Below, in pieces: positions 8,101-19,934 of a stretch of DNA of 33,906 bases. Under the pieces are notes generated by a model. It made no database searches and had not been told where the DNA came from. It saw only the letters and a list, made by a program, of their open reading frames with translations. This DNA is from Cycloclasticus sp. symbiont of Poecilosclerida sp. M (lineage in GTDB: Bacteria; Pseudomonadota; Gammaproteobacteria; Methylococcales; Cycloclasticaceae). Where the stretch lies: positions 1 to 33,906 of the forward strand of contig LWTN01000228.1 of NCBI GenBank assembly GCA_002101225.1. Direction: 5' to 3'. Both the position numbers and the translations under genes were made by a program. The stretch's first letter is position 1. Each line of letters begins with the position of its first letter.

Positions 8101-8699
8101 TAACGGCTATTGAAGAGTACGACACGCAGTTGGAAAGAAAAACATACCTAGACAGCCAGCAAGAAGATTTGAACGAATCGTTGTTGACCTTGGAAAAGGC
8201 GATTGAGAAAATTGATATAGAAAGCCGTGCTTTGTTTAAAGCAACCTTTACAAAGGTCAATGAAGGTTTTGCAAAAAGATTCCCCAAATTATTTGGTGGT
8301 GGCAAAGCTTACCTTCAGCAGCTCGGGGATGATATGTTGGAGTCAGGGATTACTGTCATGGCCCAGCCGCCAGGGAAGAGAAACACGTCAATCCACCTGT
8401 TGTCGGGTGGTGAAAAAGCGCTCACAGCGGTTGCGTTAGTGTTTGCAATTTTTGATTTGAACCCGTCACCATTTTGTATGCTTGATGAGGTCGATGCGCC
8501 ATTAGATGAGGCGAATGTTGAGCGGTTTGGTGAGTTGGTAAAAGAAATGTCAGAATATGTTCAAATGATACTGATAACACATAATAAAGCGACAATGGAA
8601 ATTGTGCAGCAGTTAGCGGGCGTTACGATGAAAGAACCTGGTGTCTCTAGGTTGGTTGCTGTGGATCTTGAGGAAGCGGCTAAAATGGCCGTGGCATAA
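5196..8699 (+). CDS. smc: Chromosome partition protein SMC
   Basis: SMC is an ATPase of the condensin type that organises and segregates the chromosome. At 1167 residues it has the full architecture: N-terminal Walker A 'GIVGPNGCGKSNVIDAV' (GPNGCGKSN at 31-39), a long Gln/Glu/Lys-rich coiled coil (about 170-500), a globular hinge (about 515-650), a returning coiled coil to about 1000, and a C-terminal head with the ABC signature 'LLSGGEKALTAVAL' (about 1068) and Walker B 'PFCMLDEVDAPLDEANV' (about 1091). The start MRLEKIKLSGFKSF is typical, although the ribosome site is weak. zipA follows after 32 bases, so the two are probably cotranscribed. ScpA and ScpB are not in the window. Confidence 0.98.
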   Translation: MRLEKIKLSGFKSFVDTTIIPLPSNLAGIVGPNGCGKSNVIDAVRWVMGESSAKHLRGESMSDVIFNGSASRKPVGQAFVELLFDNSDGTITGEYAAYREISLKRSINREGQSTYFLNGTRCRRKDITDLFLGTGLGSRSYAIIEQGTISRLVEAKPEELRVYIEEAAGISKYKERRRDTENRIRRTRENLDRIADLCEEIGKQCRHLKRQAGVAEKYKSLKAEDRELKSRLLALRWKELDTADFGEQQKLDALQTKVDEVLAEQRGCEKKIEVERDAYNQQREKWTAVQANFYAIGSEIAKVEQSLQQHKGQLEQQKRELSQAEGTLNESQLEQAEGKQRLEGSQTLLQEAEAALTATEKDEVSLKEALLAAELAMTEGQKNWDEFTHQVAEPKRQIDVEKVKIDQLERHLVQLGQRIESASKERTQHQQLLENEGFSQLQEEHGVLHQQHHAEMLTSQAAQKELAELGQQIHEKNEALAKLRAGHAQGAGRLASIEVLQQSGVSQWQENVQSWLENQGLQQLPSLIENLNVQAGWEKAFEAVLGGYIKALCLDDLSNIYPKLDELPEGNLVLLSLQEASNDAAFAKTSIVNLVTSSQLPLSLLRHVHFAETLQDAQQLLASLDGNESVVTKNGVWLNSNFIFVSNLKDGISALSLEKEKQELTVQLNSLSTQTATSEQAIFLCRERLSVIENARQVAQQSEVNRSKELVELANKLNEKSAKSEHAKQRLVQLKIELSDAIRQQEGDKSALALSRKSKDESIELSENVESKRASIQQQLSEQKTLLEAARLNSHAAREQVHSYMLKIESQRSACALISQNEQNVVQRIEAASKKIKELGDVLALGSQPLEVKEKELAELLGERLKVEASLSSERLRVEKFEQTIRETEKQRHQLEQRVQVEREDVSTAKISHQEVLVRKQTLVEQLQASGLKLEEAINDLPEGSNEGACQSQIDNLTKRIDRLGPINLTAIEEYDTQLERKTYLDSQQEDLNESLLTLEKAIEKIDIESRALFKATFTKVNEGFAKRFPKLFGGGKAYLQQLGDDMLESGITVMAQPPGKRNTSIHLLSGGEKALTAVALVFAIFDLNPSPFCMLDEVDAPLDEANVERFGELVKEMSEYVQMILITHNKATMEIVQQLAGVTMKEPGVSRLVAVDLEEAAKMAVA

Positions 8700-8731
8700 T
8701 GCTTTTAATTCGGACTTAAAGGAAGGAAGGC

Positions 8732-11574
<2,843 letters not shown>

Positions 11575-11882
11575 TTTTTTAAAAATTCTTTTTAAGCTAT
11601 AAAACTCAAATAAATCAATGTGTTAATGATTTTTCTCTCCCACCATCCCTTACTGTTTTTTGTCAGTTGTAGCTGAATTGTATGTGCGCTCAAATGAGGT
11701 GCCATTGCCGTCAAATAAAGTTAGCGGCAAGGTGACTTTTAGAGTATAATTTCAGGCTTATTTTGATGCGATTTTTGGGCTTTTAAAGCAGCGATATTGA
11801 GCTGCTAAAAAACGCACTATGGGTCGTGTTTACGAATCATAATTTTTTGTAAACTCTTGGTGTTTTTGGGAGATACCAGCAC
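11575..11882 (+). promoter_or_regulatory. gyrA promoter and leader region
   Basis: These 308 bases hold no gene. A consensus -10 box TATAAT lies at 11745-11750 (GAGTATAATTT), but its -35 is not recognisable. Just upstream, TTGCCG (11705-11710) and CGGCAA (11725-11730) form a 6-base inverted repeat across the expected -35, a possible operator. In the presumed leader of about 125 bases, AGCAGC (11787-11792) and GCTGCT (11801-11806) form a hairpin followed by AAAAAA. gyrA promoters are supercoiling-sensitive in other bacteria; whether these repeats matter here is unknown. Confidence 0.55.
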
Positions 11883-14486
11883 ATGGCAGAGCTTGGAAAA
11901 GAAACAATACCCGTCAATATAGAAGACGAAATGCGTCAGTCCTATTTGGACTATGCAATGAGTGTGATTGTGGGTCGTGCGCTACCCGATGTTCGTGACG
12001 GGCTTAAGCCGGTGCACAGACGCGTTTTATACGCGATGAATGTGCTGGGCAACGATTGGAACAAAGCTTACAAAAAATCTGCCCGTATCGTGGGTGACGT
12101 GATTGGTAAATATCACCCGCATGGCGATACGGCGGTTTACGATACGATTGTTCGTTTGGCTCAGCCTTTCTCTATGCGCTACATGTTGGTAGATGGGCAG
12201 GGTAACTTTGGTTCAGTTGACGGCGATTCGGCCGCTGCGATGCGTTACACCGAAATTAGGATGTCGAAGTTGTCGCACGAGCTATTGGCTGACCTTGATA
12301 AGGAAACCGTCGATTTCAGAGCTAACTATGATGAGTCAGAATATGAACCAATGGTTTTCCCATCGCGCGTACCGATGTTGTTGGTTAATGGTTCATCAGG
12401 TATCGCTGTGGGCATGGCAACGAATATCCCTCCACATAATTTGTCAGAAGTTACCTCGGCTTGCTTGCGGTTAATTGATCAGCCGGAATCTACAATTGAT
12501 GAGTTGATGGAGTGTATCCCAGGGCCTGATTTCCCAACGGCAGGTATTATTAATGGGGCGAAAGGCATTCGCGAGGCCTATTATACGGGTCGTGGCAAGA
12601 TTTATTTGCGCGCGCGTTATCACGTTGAAGGCGAGGAAACGTCGAGTAGCAAGCTGTCGATTGTTGTTACGGAGCTGCCTTATCAAGTTAACAAAGCGCG
12701 CCTGCTCGAAAAAATAGCTCATCTCGTAAAGGATGCGAAGTTAGAAGGTATCTCTGGTTTGCGTGATGAGTCTGATAAAGACGGCATGCGGATGGTTATA
12801 GAGTTGAAGCGCGGCGAAGTGCCAGAAGTTATCATCAATAACCTCTACCAGCACACGCAACTGCAAAACGTATTTGGCATTAACATGGTGGCCCTGATTG
12901 ATGGGCGGCCTAAGTGTTTAAATCTTAAGCAAATTTTAGACGCCTTTATTGACCATCGCCGTGAAGTGGTTACGCGTAGAACGCTGTTTAACTTACGTAA
13001 AGCACGTGACCGCGCGCATATCTTAGAAGGACTTGCTGTCGCGTTATCAAATATCGATGAAATGATCGTGATGATAAAAGCAGCGCGCAGCCCAGCTGAT
13101 GCGAAAGAGGCGTTGTTGGCGAAAGGTTGGCCACCAGGTTTGGTCGCGGATATGCTGTCAAAAGCAGATTCAAGCCGCTCACGTCCGGATAGTTTAGGAG
13201 AAGAGTTTGGCTTGCAGGGTAAAGAATATCACTTGTCGCCGACGCAGGCGCAGGCAATACTTGAATTGCGCTTGCACCGTTTAACGGGGCTTGAGCAAGA
13301 TAAGATTATTCAGGAATACAAAGAGTTGTTGATTTCGATTGATGACTTCTTGGATATTTTGGGAAACCGCGATCGTTTGATGTCCGTTATACGTGAAGAG
13401 TTGGTTCAGTTGGTCGAGGCGTTTAAAGATGATCGGCGTACTGAAATAGTTGAGCAGTTCCTGAACTTGACCGCTGAAGATTTAATCACCGAAGAAGATA
13501 TGGTGGTGACGCTTTCTCATGAAGGTTATGTTAAATCACAACCACTTACTGCATATTCTGCTCAACGTAGGGGTGGAAAAGGTAAAACGGCAGCGAACAC
13601 CAAGAACGAAGACTTTATCGAGAACTTGTTTATTGCCAATACGCACGATACTGTGCTGTGCTTTTCTAATCGTGGCAAAGTTTACTGGTTGCGCGTATTC
13701 AATTTACCGGTGGCGAGTCGTATTGCGCAGGGTAAGCCTATTGTTAATTTATTGCCGCTCGAAGCCGATGAGCGTATTAATGCTATTTTGCCCATTCGAG
13801 AATTTAAAGATGACGAGTATGTGTTGATGGCAACAATGTCAGGTACGGTTAAAAAGACATTAATTAAGGAATTTGAAAAACCACGTTCAAGTGGCAAAAT
13901 TGCTATCGACCTAAGAGGTGATGACACGCTTGTTGGGGTGGATATAACAGACGGTAAAAAACAGGTTATGTTGTTTGCCAGTTCAGGTAAGGTGGCGAGC
14001 TTTAACGAGAGCGATGTTCGCCCAATGGGCCGTACAGCGGGTGGCGTTAGAGGGATGAAGATAAAAGAAGGTGAGAAAATTATCTCATTGATTATCTCCA
14101 AGCCCGGTACGGTATTTTCATTGACCGAAAATGGTTTTGGCAAGCGTACCAAGATTGAAGAGTACCCGATTCATAAACGCGGCGGACAAGGCGTTATAGC
14201 CATGCAAACCAGCGATAGAAATGGCGCTTTAGTGGGTGCTGTTTTGGTCGATGATAATGACGAGTTAATGCTAATTACAGATGGTGGCACCTTGGTAAGA
14301 ACACGAACGCATGAAATATCTGTGCTTGGAAGAAACACACAAGGTGTACGTGTTATTCGCCCTAATAAAAATGAAAAAGTGATTGGGCTTGACCGTATTG
14401 CGATGCTCGAAAGCGAAGATGCTGATGAAGAGCTAGAAGTTGAAGCTGATGTTGATAGTTCTGTTATCGAGTTGGATGAAGAATAA
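11883..14486 (+). CDS. gyrA: DNA gyrase subunit A
   Basis: GyrA is the DNA-cutting and -rejoining subunit of gyrase. The 867-residue product has the winged-helix and tower domains and the active Tyr122 in '[13 protein letters not shown]'. The quinolone-resistance region reads '[20 protein letters not shown]', with Thr83 and Asp87 in E. coli numbering. Thr83 is the normal residue in Pseudomonas-like bacteria, so this is not by itself a resistance change. The C-terminal beta-pinwheel begins with the GyrA box 'QRRGGKG' (about 561-567), and the protein ends in an acidic tail ([16 protein letters not shown]..). serC follows after 29 bases, and the gene heads the serC-aroA-cmk series. Confidence 0.98.
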   Translation: MAELGKETIPVNIEDEMRQSYLDYAMSVIVGRALPDVRDGLKPVHRRVLYAMNVLGNDWNKAYKKSARIVGDVIGKYHPHGDTAVYDTIVRLAQPFSMRYMLVDGQGNFGSVDGDSAAAMRYTEIRMSKLSHELLADLDKETVDFRANYDESEYEPMVFPSRVPMLLVNGSSGIAVGMATNIPPHNLSEVTSACLRLIDQPESTIDELMECIPGPDFPTAGIINGAKGIREAYYTGRGKIYLRARYHVEGEETSSSKLSIVVTELPYQVNKARLLEKIAHLVKDAKLEGISGLRDESDKDGMRMVIELKRGEVPEVIINNLYQHTQLQNVFGINMVALIDGRPKCLNLKQILDAFIDHRREVVTRRTLFNLRKARDRAHILEGLAVALSNIDEMIVMIKAARSPADAKEALLAKGWPPGLVADMLSKADSSRSRPDSLGEEFGLQGKEYHLSPTQAQAILELRLHRLTGLEQDKIIQEYKELLISIDDFLDILGNRDRLMSVIREELVQLVEAFKDDRRTEIVEQFLNLTAEDLITEEDMVVTLSHEGYVKSQPLTAYSAQRRGGKGKTAANTKNEDFIENLFIANTHDTVLCFSNRGKVYWLRVFNLPVASRIAQGKPIVNLLPLEADERINAILPIREFKDDEYVLMATMSGTVKKTLIKEFEKPRSSGKIAIDLRGDDTLVGVDITDGKKQVMLFASSGKVASFNESDVRPMGRTAGGVRGMKIKEGEKIISLIISKPGTVFSLTENGFGKRTKIEEYPIHKRGGQGVIAMQTSDRNGALVGAVLVDDNDELMLITDGGTLVRTRTHEISVLGRNTQGVRVIRPNKNEKVIGLDRIAMLESEDADEELEVEADVDSSVIELDEE

Positions 14487-14515
14487 ACGTAGACGATTAA
14501 TTTAAAGGAGATTGA

Positions 14516-15598
14516 GTGTCCCGAATATATAATTTTAGCGCTGGGCCTGCGGCTGTGTCCGAGTCCGTATTAGAGAAAGCGCGCGATGAAATGCTTGATT
14601 GGAATGGTTCGGGTATGTCTGTAATGGAGATGAGCCATAGAGGTAAAGAGTTCGTTTCAATTGCAGAAAAAGCCGAAGCAGACGTTCGCGAATTAATGGG
14701 TATTTCGGATCAATACAAAGTCTTGTTTTTACAAGGTGGTGCGACGTCGCAATTTTCGATGGTGCCGATGAACCTGCTTCAGGGTAAACAGAAGGCGTGT
14801 TACGTCAATACGGGTGCGTGGTCTAAAAAGGCGATTAAAGAAGCAAAAACACACTGCGACGTTCATCTATCTGCGAGTTCAGAAGGCGATAACTTTACTT
14901 CTATACCGGCAGTTGACAGTTGGGATATTGCACAAGACGCCGCGTATCTTCACTACACCAGCAATGAAACAATTGGTGGTGTTGAATTTCAAAGTATTCC
15001 AGATGTTGGTGGATTAGAATTGGTCGCTGATATGTCGTCGAATATCTTATCCAGAGAGATTGACGTAAATAAGTTTGGCGTTATCTATGCGGGTGGGCAA
15101 AAGAATATGGGCCCATCAGGTATTGCCTTAGTGATTGTGCGTGAAGATTTGATTGGCAATGTAGTTGCAGGTGCGCCGAGCATGTTCGACTATAAGAACC
15201 ACGCCGATGCAGGTTCTATGTTTAATACACCGCCGACCTACAGTTGGTATTTAATGGGTTTGGTGTTTGAGTGGATTAAAGAGCAAGGTGGTGTAGCCGC
15301 TATTGAAGCGCAAAATATTCGTAAAGCAAGCAAACTGTATGAAGCTATTGATAGCTCAAGCTTTTATGCCAACCCAGTCGAAGTGGCGTCACGCTCACGA
15401 ATGAATGTTCCGTTCACACTTGCCGATAGTGCCTTAGACGCTGAGTTTTTAAGCGGAACGAAGCAGGCTGGCCTAGTGACCTTAAAGGGGCATCGTTCAG
15501 TAGGCGGTATGCGCGCGAGTATTTATAATGCGATGCCGGAGCAGGCAATAGACGCACTTATTTCCTTTATGGTTGAGTTTGAGAAAACAAAGGCTTAA
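14516..15598 (+). CDS. serC: Phosphoserine aminotransferase SerC
   Basis: SerC transfers an amino group from glutamate to 3-phosphohydroxypyruvate in serine synthesis and also serves pyridoxal phosphate synthesis. It is a class V PLP enzyme of 360 residues. The start is a GTG placed five bases after AAAGGAG (14504-14510) and gives MSRIYNFSAGPAA, the conserved N-terminus. 'LHYTSNETIGGVEF' is a conserved substrate-pocket segment, and Lys196 in 'YAGGQKNMGPSG' binds PLP. 'GHRSVGGMRASIYNAMP' near the C-terminus binds the phosphate. It lies between gyrA and a SerA-like gene, so the first two steps of serine synthesis are adjacent here. Confidence 0.97.
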   Translation: MSRIYNFSAGPAAVSESVLEKARDEMLDWNGSGMSVMEMSHRGKEFVSIAEKAEADVRELMGISDQYKVLFLQGGATSQFSMVPMNLLQGKQKACYVNTGAWSKKAIKEAKTHCDVHLSASSEGDNFTSIPAVDSWDIAQDAAYLHYTSNETIGGVEFQSIPDVGGLELVADMSSNILSREIDVNKFGVIYAGGQKNMGPSGIALVIVREDLIGNVVAGAPSMFDYKNHADAGSMFNTPPTYSWYLMGLVFEWIKEQGGVAAIEAQNIRKASKLYEAIDSSSFYANPVEVASRSRMNVPFTLADSALDAEFLSGTKQAGLVTLKGHRSVGGMRASIYNAMPEQAIDALISFMVEFEKTKA

Positions 15599-15646
15599 AT
15601 TAAACCGAATACAATCAATAACTTAAAAATTAGGTAATCAAGAAAG

Positions 15647-16813
15647 ATGTTTAAAATACAAACGCTAAATAATATTTCTACAAAGGGTTTAGATAAATTC
15701 CCAAGCGATCAATACGAAGTGTCATCTGACATGCAGACTCCGGACGCTTATATGTTGCGTTCATTAAAATTGCACGGTGTAGAGATTCCGAAAAGTGTAT
15801 TAGCCATTGGCCGTGCTGGTGCAGGGGTTAATAATATTCCGGTCGAAAAAATGAGCGAAGCCGGTATTCCTGTATTTAATGCGCCGGGCGCTAATGCAAA
15901 TGCGGTGAAAGAACTTGTTTTAACCGGTATGTTGCTGGCCTGCCGAAATATTTGTCAAGCTTGGGATTGTGCAACGAACCTTAAAGGCGAAGACGATGCA
16001 ATCGGCAAAGAAGTGGAGCAAGTTAAAAAGAACTTTGTCGGGTTTGAACTGCCAGGAAGAACACTAGGTGTCATTGGCTTGGGTGCAATTGGTACCTCGG
16101 TTGCTAATGCTGCACAAGGTTTAGGGATGGGCGTGGTTGGTTTTGACCCTGCAATTACCGTCGAGCGCGCTTGGCAGCTATCATCTTCAATCAAGTCTGC
16201 TAATACGGTTGATGAATTATTGGCACAATCTGATTTTGTGACGGTGCACGTACCGCTCAATGAGGGTACAAAGAATCTTATTGACGCAAAGCGTATCAGT
16301 ACGATGAACGATAACTCAATCATTCTTAACTTTTCACGCGATGGCATCGTAAACAATGAAGACGTTGTGGCTGCGCTAGATTCTGGCAAGCTTTATGCGT
16401 ATGTGTGTGATTTCCCAAGTAATTTACTAAAAAACCATCCGCGGGTTATTACCTTGCCACACCTTGGAGCATCGACTACAGAGGCAGAAGAAAACTGCGC
16501 GATTATGATTGCTGATCAGTTAAAAGACTTTTTAGAGAATGGAAACATTGTTAATTCTGTTAACTTCCCTCAGGTCAAGATGCCAAGAGCAGGCGGATTT
16601 AGGCTGGCTATTGCGAACTCAAATGTACCTAATATGGTGGGGCAAATTTCAACCATTTTGGCGGAGCACAACTTGAATATCATTGACTTGCTTAACAAGT
16701 CACGCGGTGAGATTGCTTACACGTTATTGGATGTTGAAGAAAAAGTATCTGAAAAAATAATAACTGAACTTGAAAGTATCGACGGAGTATTGTCGGTTCG
16801 CGCACTGCACTAA
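15647..16813 (+). CDS. serA: D-3-phosphoglycerate dehydrogenase-like protein, C-terminal ACT domain
   Basis: This is probably the enzyme that oxidises 3-phosphoglycerate with NAD+ in the first step of serine synthesis. The 388 residues comprise an N-terminal substrate domain ('AIGRAGAGVNNIPVE'), the NAD fold ('RTLGVIGLGAIGTSVANAA'), and a C-terminal ACT domain from about 313 ('FRLAIANSNVPNMVGQISTI') that may sense serine. Arg231 (NFSRDGIV) and His272 (LPHLGAST) match catalytic residues of the family. The usual DVFxxEP segment, which carries the catalytic Glu, is replaced by 'CDFPSNLL' (Asp255). The enzyme is shorter than E. coli SerA and of a different subtype. It sits between serC and pheA. 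Other 2-hydroxyacid dehydrogenase roles are less likely given its neighbours. Confidence 0.88.
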   Translation: MFKIQTLNNISTKGLDKFPSDQYEVSSDMQTPDAYMLRSLKLHGVEIPKSVLAIGRAGAGVNNIPVEKMSEAGIPVFNAPGANANAVKELVLTGMLLACRNICQAWDCATNLKGEDDAIGKEVEQVKKNFVGFELPGRTLGVIGLGAIGTSVANAAQGLGMGVVGFDPAITVERAWQLSSSIKSANTVDELLAQSDFVTVHVPLNEGTKNLIDAKRISTMNDNSIILNFSRDGIVNNEDVVAALDSGKLYAYVCDFPSNLLKNHPRVITLPHLGASTTEAEENCAIMIADQLKDFLENGNIVNSVNFPQVKMPRAGGFRLAIANSNVPNMVGQISTILAEHNLNIIDLLNKSRGEIAYTLLDVEEKVSEKIITELESIDGVLSVRALH

Positions 16814-16819
16814 TCTAGC

Positions 16820-17905
16820 ATGAGCGCTAATAAATCATTGTCTGAACTACGCGAAGCAATTGATGCTTTAGATGGACACTTATTAGCCTTATTTAATGAA
16901 CGGGCGTGTCTTGCAAAAGACGTGGCTTCTGTAAAGATTGCGGAAGGAGAGGTAGGAGATTTTTATCGCCCAGACCGTGAAGCCACGATTTTAAGGCATA
17001 TTAAGCAGAGCAATCCCGGTCCATTAAAAGATGAACACGTTGTGCGGCTCTATCGTGAATTGATGTCCTCGTGTCTTGCGCTCCAAAAACCTTTAACGGT
17101 TTCATACCTTGGCCCGATAGGTACGTTTACACAAGAAGCTGCTTTAAAGCATTTTGGGCACGCTATTGATTCTGTTGCAGTAGGTGCTATCAGCGACATT
17201 TTTAATGAAGTTGAAAATGGTAAAGCAGATTATGGTGTCGTACCCGTAGAGAATTCAACTGAGGGTGTGATTACGCATACCTTAGATATGTTCATGAAAT
17301 CACCGTTACACATCTGTGGTGAAGTGGAGCTGCGTATTCATCACCATTTGTTGTCTAACGTTGAAATTCTAGAAGATGTAAAGATTATTTATTCGCACCA
17401 GCAATCATTAGGGCAGTGTCGCCAGTGGCTCGCTACGCATTTACCGCAAGTGAAAACGGTGTCTGTAACGAGTAATGCCGAAGCTGCGCGTCTTGCTGCA
17501 GAAGAGCTTGGTTCGGCTGCAATAGCGGGGGAAATAGCCTCAGAAATTTATAATTTAAAAAAGCTCGCGAGTCATATCGAAGATGAAGCGCATAATACAA
17601 CGCGGTTTTTAATTATAGGTGAGCGTATTGTGTCGGTGAGTGGTGAAGATAAAACCAGCCTAATGATTTCCACTAAAAATATTTCAGGTGCGTTGCACGA
17701 TGTTCTATCACCTTTTGCAGAAGCGAGTATTAGTTTGAATAAAATTGAGTCGCGACCATCAAGGAAAGGCGCGTGGGAATATGTGTTTTTCATTGATATT
17801 GATGGGCATAAAGATGATGAGCACGTAGTCAAAGTGCTGGACGCGCTTAAGTCGAAAGTAAGTCAATTAAAGGTGCTTGGCTCGTACCCCAAAGCCGTTA
17901 TTTAA
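16820..17905 (+). CDS. pheA: P-protein: chorismate mutase / prephenate dehydratase
   Basis: This bifunctional enzyme converts chorismate to prephenate and then to phenylpyruvate in phenylalanine synthesis. Its 361 residues contain an AroQ-type chorismate mutase domain (about 5-90, 'LSELREAIDALDGHLLALFN', 'RELMSSCLALQ'), the dehydratase domain (about 95-275, 'YLGPIGTFTQEAA', 'VPVENSTEGVI', 'TSNAEAARLAAEE', 'NTTRFLIIG'), and a C-terminal ACT domain with 'ESRPSRKGAWEYVFF'. ESRP is the known phenylalanine-binding motif, so feedback inhibition is expected. The ATG is only six bases after the serA-like stop, so the two are cotranscribed. Confidence 0.97.
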   Translation: MSANKSLSELREAIDALDGHLLALFNERACLAKDVASVKIAEGEVGDFYRPDREATILRHIKQSNPGPLKDEHVVRLYRELMSSCLALQKPLTVSYLGPIGTFTQEAALKHFGHAIDSVAVGAISDIFNEVENGKADYGVVPVENSTEGVITHTLDMFMKSPLHICGEVELRIHHHLLSNVEILEDVKIIYSHQQSLGQCRQWLATHLPQVKTVSVTSNAEAARLAAEELGSAAIAGEIASEIYNLKKLASHIEDEAHNTTRFLIIGERIVSVSGEDKTSLMISTKNISGALHDVLSPFAEASISLNKIESRPSRKGAWEYVFFIDIDGHKDDEHVVKVLDALKSKVSQLKVLGSYPKAVI

Positions 17906-17932
17906 GAAAGGCCTTCAAAGCAGGCCACACAA

Positions 17933-19063
17933 ATGCGTGAAAAAAATATGTTGTGTGACTTAGCCGTTGATGCGATAGCAGGCCTACGCTCTTATCAGCC
18001 AGGAAAGTCTATCGATGAGTTGCAACGTGAATTAGGCTTAGATGAAATTGTAAAGCTGGCGTCTAATGAAAATCCGTTAGGACCCAGTGAGGATGTTAAG
18101 GAAGCCATTGCAAAAGCGACAGCTGAAATATCTTTATATCCAGATGGCAATGGCTACTATCTCAAGCAAGCATTGGCCGACAAGTTAGCCGTTTCAACAG
18201 ACATGATTACTTTGGGCAATGGCTCAAATGACGTGCTAGATATGGTTGGCCGCGTGTTTTTAGAGCCTGAACGCGAAGTGATTTATTCCGAATATGCTTT
18301 TGTTGTGTATGCAATAACAACCCAGGCGGTGGGCGCTAAAGGGCGAGTAGCATCTGCTCTTTCAATAAACTCAGAACAACCTTATGGTCATGATTTGGCG
18401 GCAATGAAGGCACTGATAAATGGCCAAACATCAGTTATTTTTATCGCAAATCCAAATAATCCTACAGGGACTTACCTTGAGCTGGACATATTGGAGAGCT
18501 TCATCAAAAGCGTACCCAGTGACGTGGTAGTTGTTTTAGATGAGGCGTATTGCGAATACGGCGATAAGGGAGAGAGTAAAAAGACGATTCAGTGGTTAAA
18601 TAAATATCCGAATCTTATTATTACACGTACCTTCTCAAAAGCGTATGGCTTAGCCGGTTTGCGGGTTGGCTATTCCATAAGCCAGCCTGAAGTTGCAGAT
18701 TTGCTTAACAGGGTACGACAACCGTTTAATGTTAATTCTCTAGCCTTAGTAGCGGCGAAAGCCGCGTTAGACGATGAGGCTTACCTTGAAGAAACCCGAG
18801 TTTTAAACCAACAAGGGCTTAAGCAGTTAGTGGCAGGTTTTACTGCGCTTGAGTTAAACTATATTTCATCGGTTGGAAATTTTATTTGTGTCGAAGTGGG
18901 AGAAGCTGCAAGTAGGGTTTTTAATGATTTACTAAAAGAGGGTGTTATTGTCCGAGCGCTAGAACCCTACAAGATGCCGAGTTATCTAAGAGTTTCTGTG
19001 GGGACCCTTAAACAGAATGAAAAGTTTTTGAATGCATTAGCTAAGGTACTTAAGAATGTTTAA
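17933..19063 (+). CDS. hisC: Histidinol-phosphate / aromatic aminotransferase, HisC type
   Basis: This is a PLP aminotransferase of fold type I, 376 residues. 'KLASNENPLGPSEDV' is the HisC N-terminal signature, 'IFIANPNNPTGTYLE' lies in the cofactor pocket, and Lys236 in 'RTFSKAYGLAGLRVGYS' holds PLP. In Pseudomonas-like genomes a HisC2 in this position is assigned to phenylalanine/tyrosine transamination, histidine synthesis or both. The placement between pheA and tyrA favours an aromatic role (inference). The start is uncertain: ATG 17933 and ATG 17948 both lack a strong ribosome site. The 3' end overlaps tyrA by eight bases, which indicates translational coupling. Confidence 0.93.
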   Translation: MREKNMLCDLAVDAIAGLRSYQPGKSIDELQRELGLDEIVKLASNENPLGPSEDVKEAIAKATAEISLYPDGNGYYLKQALADKLAVSTDMITLGNGSNDVLDMVGRVFLEPEREVIYSEYAFVVYAITTQAVGAKGRVASALSINSEQPYGHDLAAMKALINGQTSVIFIANPNNPTGTYLELDILESFIKSVPSDVVVVLDEAYCEYGDKGESKKTIQWLNKYPNLIITRTFSKAYGLAGLRVGYSISQPEVADLLNRVRQPFNVNSLALVAAKAALDDEAYLEETRVLNQQGLKQLVAGFTALELNYISSVGNFICVEVGEAASRVFNDLLKEGVIVRALEPYKMPSYLRVSVGTLKQNEKFLNALAKVLKNV

Positions 19064-19916
19064 AAAAATATGCATTATCGGCGTGGGGCTTATGGGTGGC
19101 TCGATCGCCAAAGCGTCTCGTGAAAACGGCTTGTGCAATGAAATAGTTGGCGTAGGACGTAATCGTGAGAACCTGCAGTTAGCCTGTGATTTGGGTGTAA
19201 TTGATAAATTCACCAGTGATATTTTAGAAGGGGCGAGTGGGGCTGATTTGGTCGTTGTTTGCACGCCAGTAGGTTCGTTTAACGAGGTTCTTAAAGAGCT
19301 TAAAAAAACATGGGATAGTGAGTGTTTATATACCGACGTGGGTAGCACTAAGGCAAGTGTTGTGGATTCATTGAGTTCTGTATTTACAACTATCCCACAG
19401 AATTTTGTGCCGGCTCATCCTATTGCAGGGTCTGAGAAAAATGGTGTTGAAGCCTCTCAACTTGATTTATTTAAAGGTAAGCGCGTCATCCTTACGCCCG
19501 TGTCTGATACACAAATAGCAGCGCAAGAAAGGTGTTCCGCATGGTGGAACGCGATGGGCGCAAAAGTCTCTAGCATGAGCGTCGAGCATCACGATGAGGT
19601 GCTTGCAGCAACAAGTCACTTACCCCACGTGTTAGCTTTTTCTTTGGTGGAGTTATTGAAAAACAAAGAAGATGAAAAAGAAATTTTTAAATATGCAGCT
19701 GGTGGGTTTAAAGACTTTACTCGGATAGCGTCGAGTGACCCGCAAATGTGGGCAGATATTTGTCTGGCTAACAAAGCTCCGTTACTCAAGTTGATTGACG
19801 ACTATCAAAGTATGAACCAGAAAATAGCGCGGCTGATCGAAAAGGGAGATGAGCAAGGCTTGTTGTCGCTCTTTGAATCTGCCCGTATCGCACGTAATAA
19901 TTTTATGACTAAATAG
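19056..19916 (+). CDS. tyrA: Prephenate (cyclohexadienyl) dehydrogenase TyrA
   Basis: TyrA oxidatively decarboxylates prephenate (or arogenate) in tyrosine synthesis. The 286-residue protein begins with the dinucleotide-binding 'KICIIGVGLMGGSIAKAS'. 'HPIAGSEKNGVEAS' and 'AATSHLPHVLAFSLVE' contain the conserved catalytic and substrate His residues, and a helical dimerisation domain follows. There is no chorismate mutase domain (unlike E. coli TyrA) and no fused EPSP synthase (unlike Pseudomonas aeruginosa). It overlaps hisC by eight bases and is separated from aroA by 18 bases, so the unit is tightly coupled. Confidence 0.96.
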   Translation: MFKKICIIGVGLMGGSIAKASRENGLCNEIVGVGRNRENLQLACDLGVIDKFTSDILEGASGADLVVVCTPVGSFNEVLKELKKTWDSECLYTDVGSTKASVVDSLSSVFTTIPQNFVPAHPIAGSEKNGVEASQLDLFKGKRVILTPVSDTQIAAQERCSAWWNAMGAKVSSMSVEHHDEVLAATSHLPHVLAFSLVELLKNKEDEKEIFKYAAGGFKDFTRIASSDPQMWADICLANKAPLLKLIDDYQSMNQKIARLIEKGDEQGLLSLFESARIARNNFMTK

Positions 19917-19934
19917 CGTCGTTTAAACTTTCAC

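Noticed and set aside
11883-12200. Thr83 in GyrA as a quinolone-resistance mutation
   Set aside because: Thr at this place is the normal state in Pseudomonas-like gammaproteobacteria.
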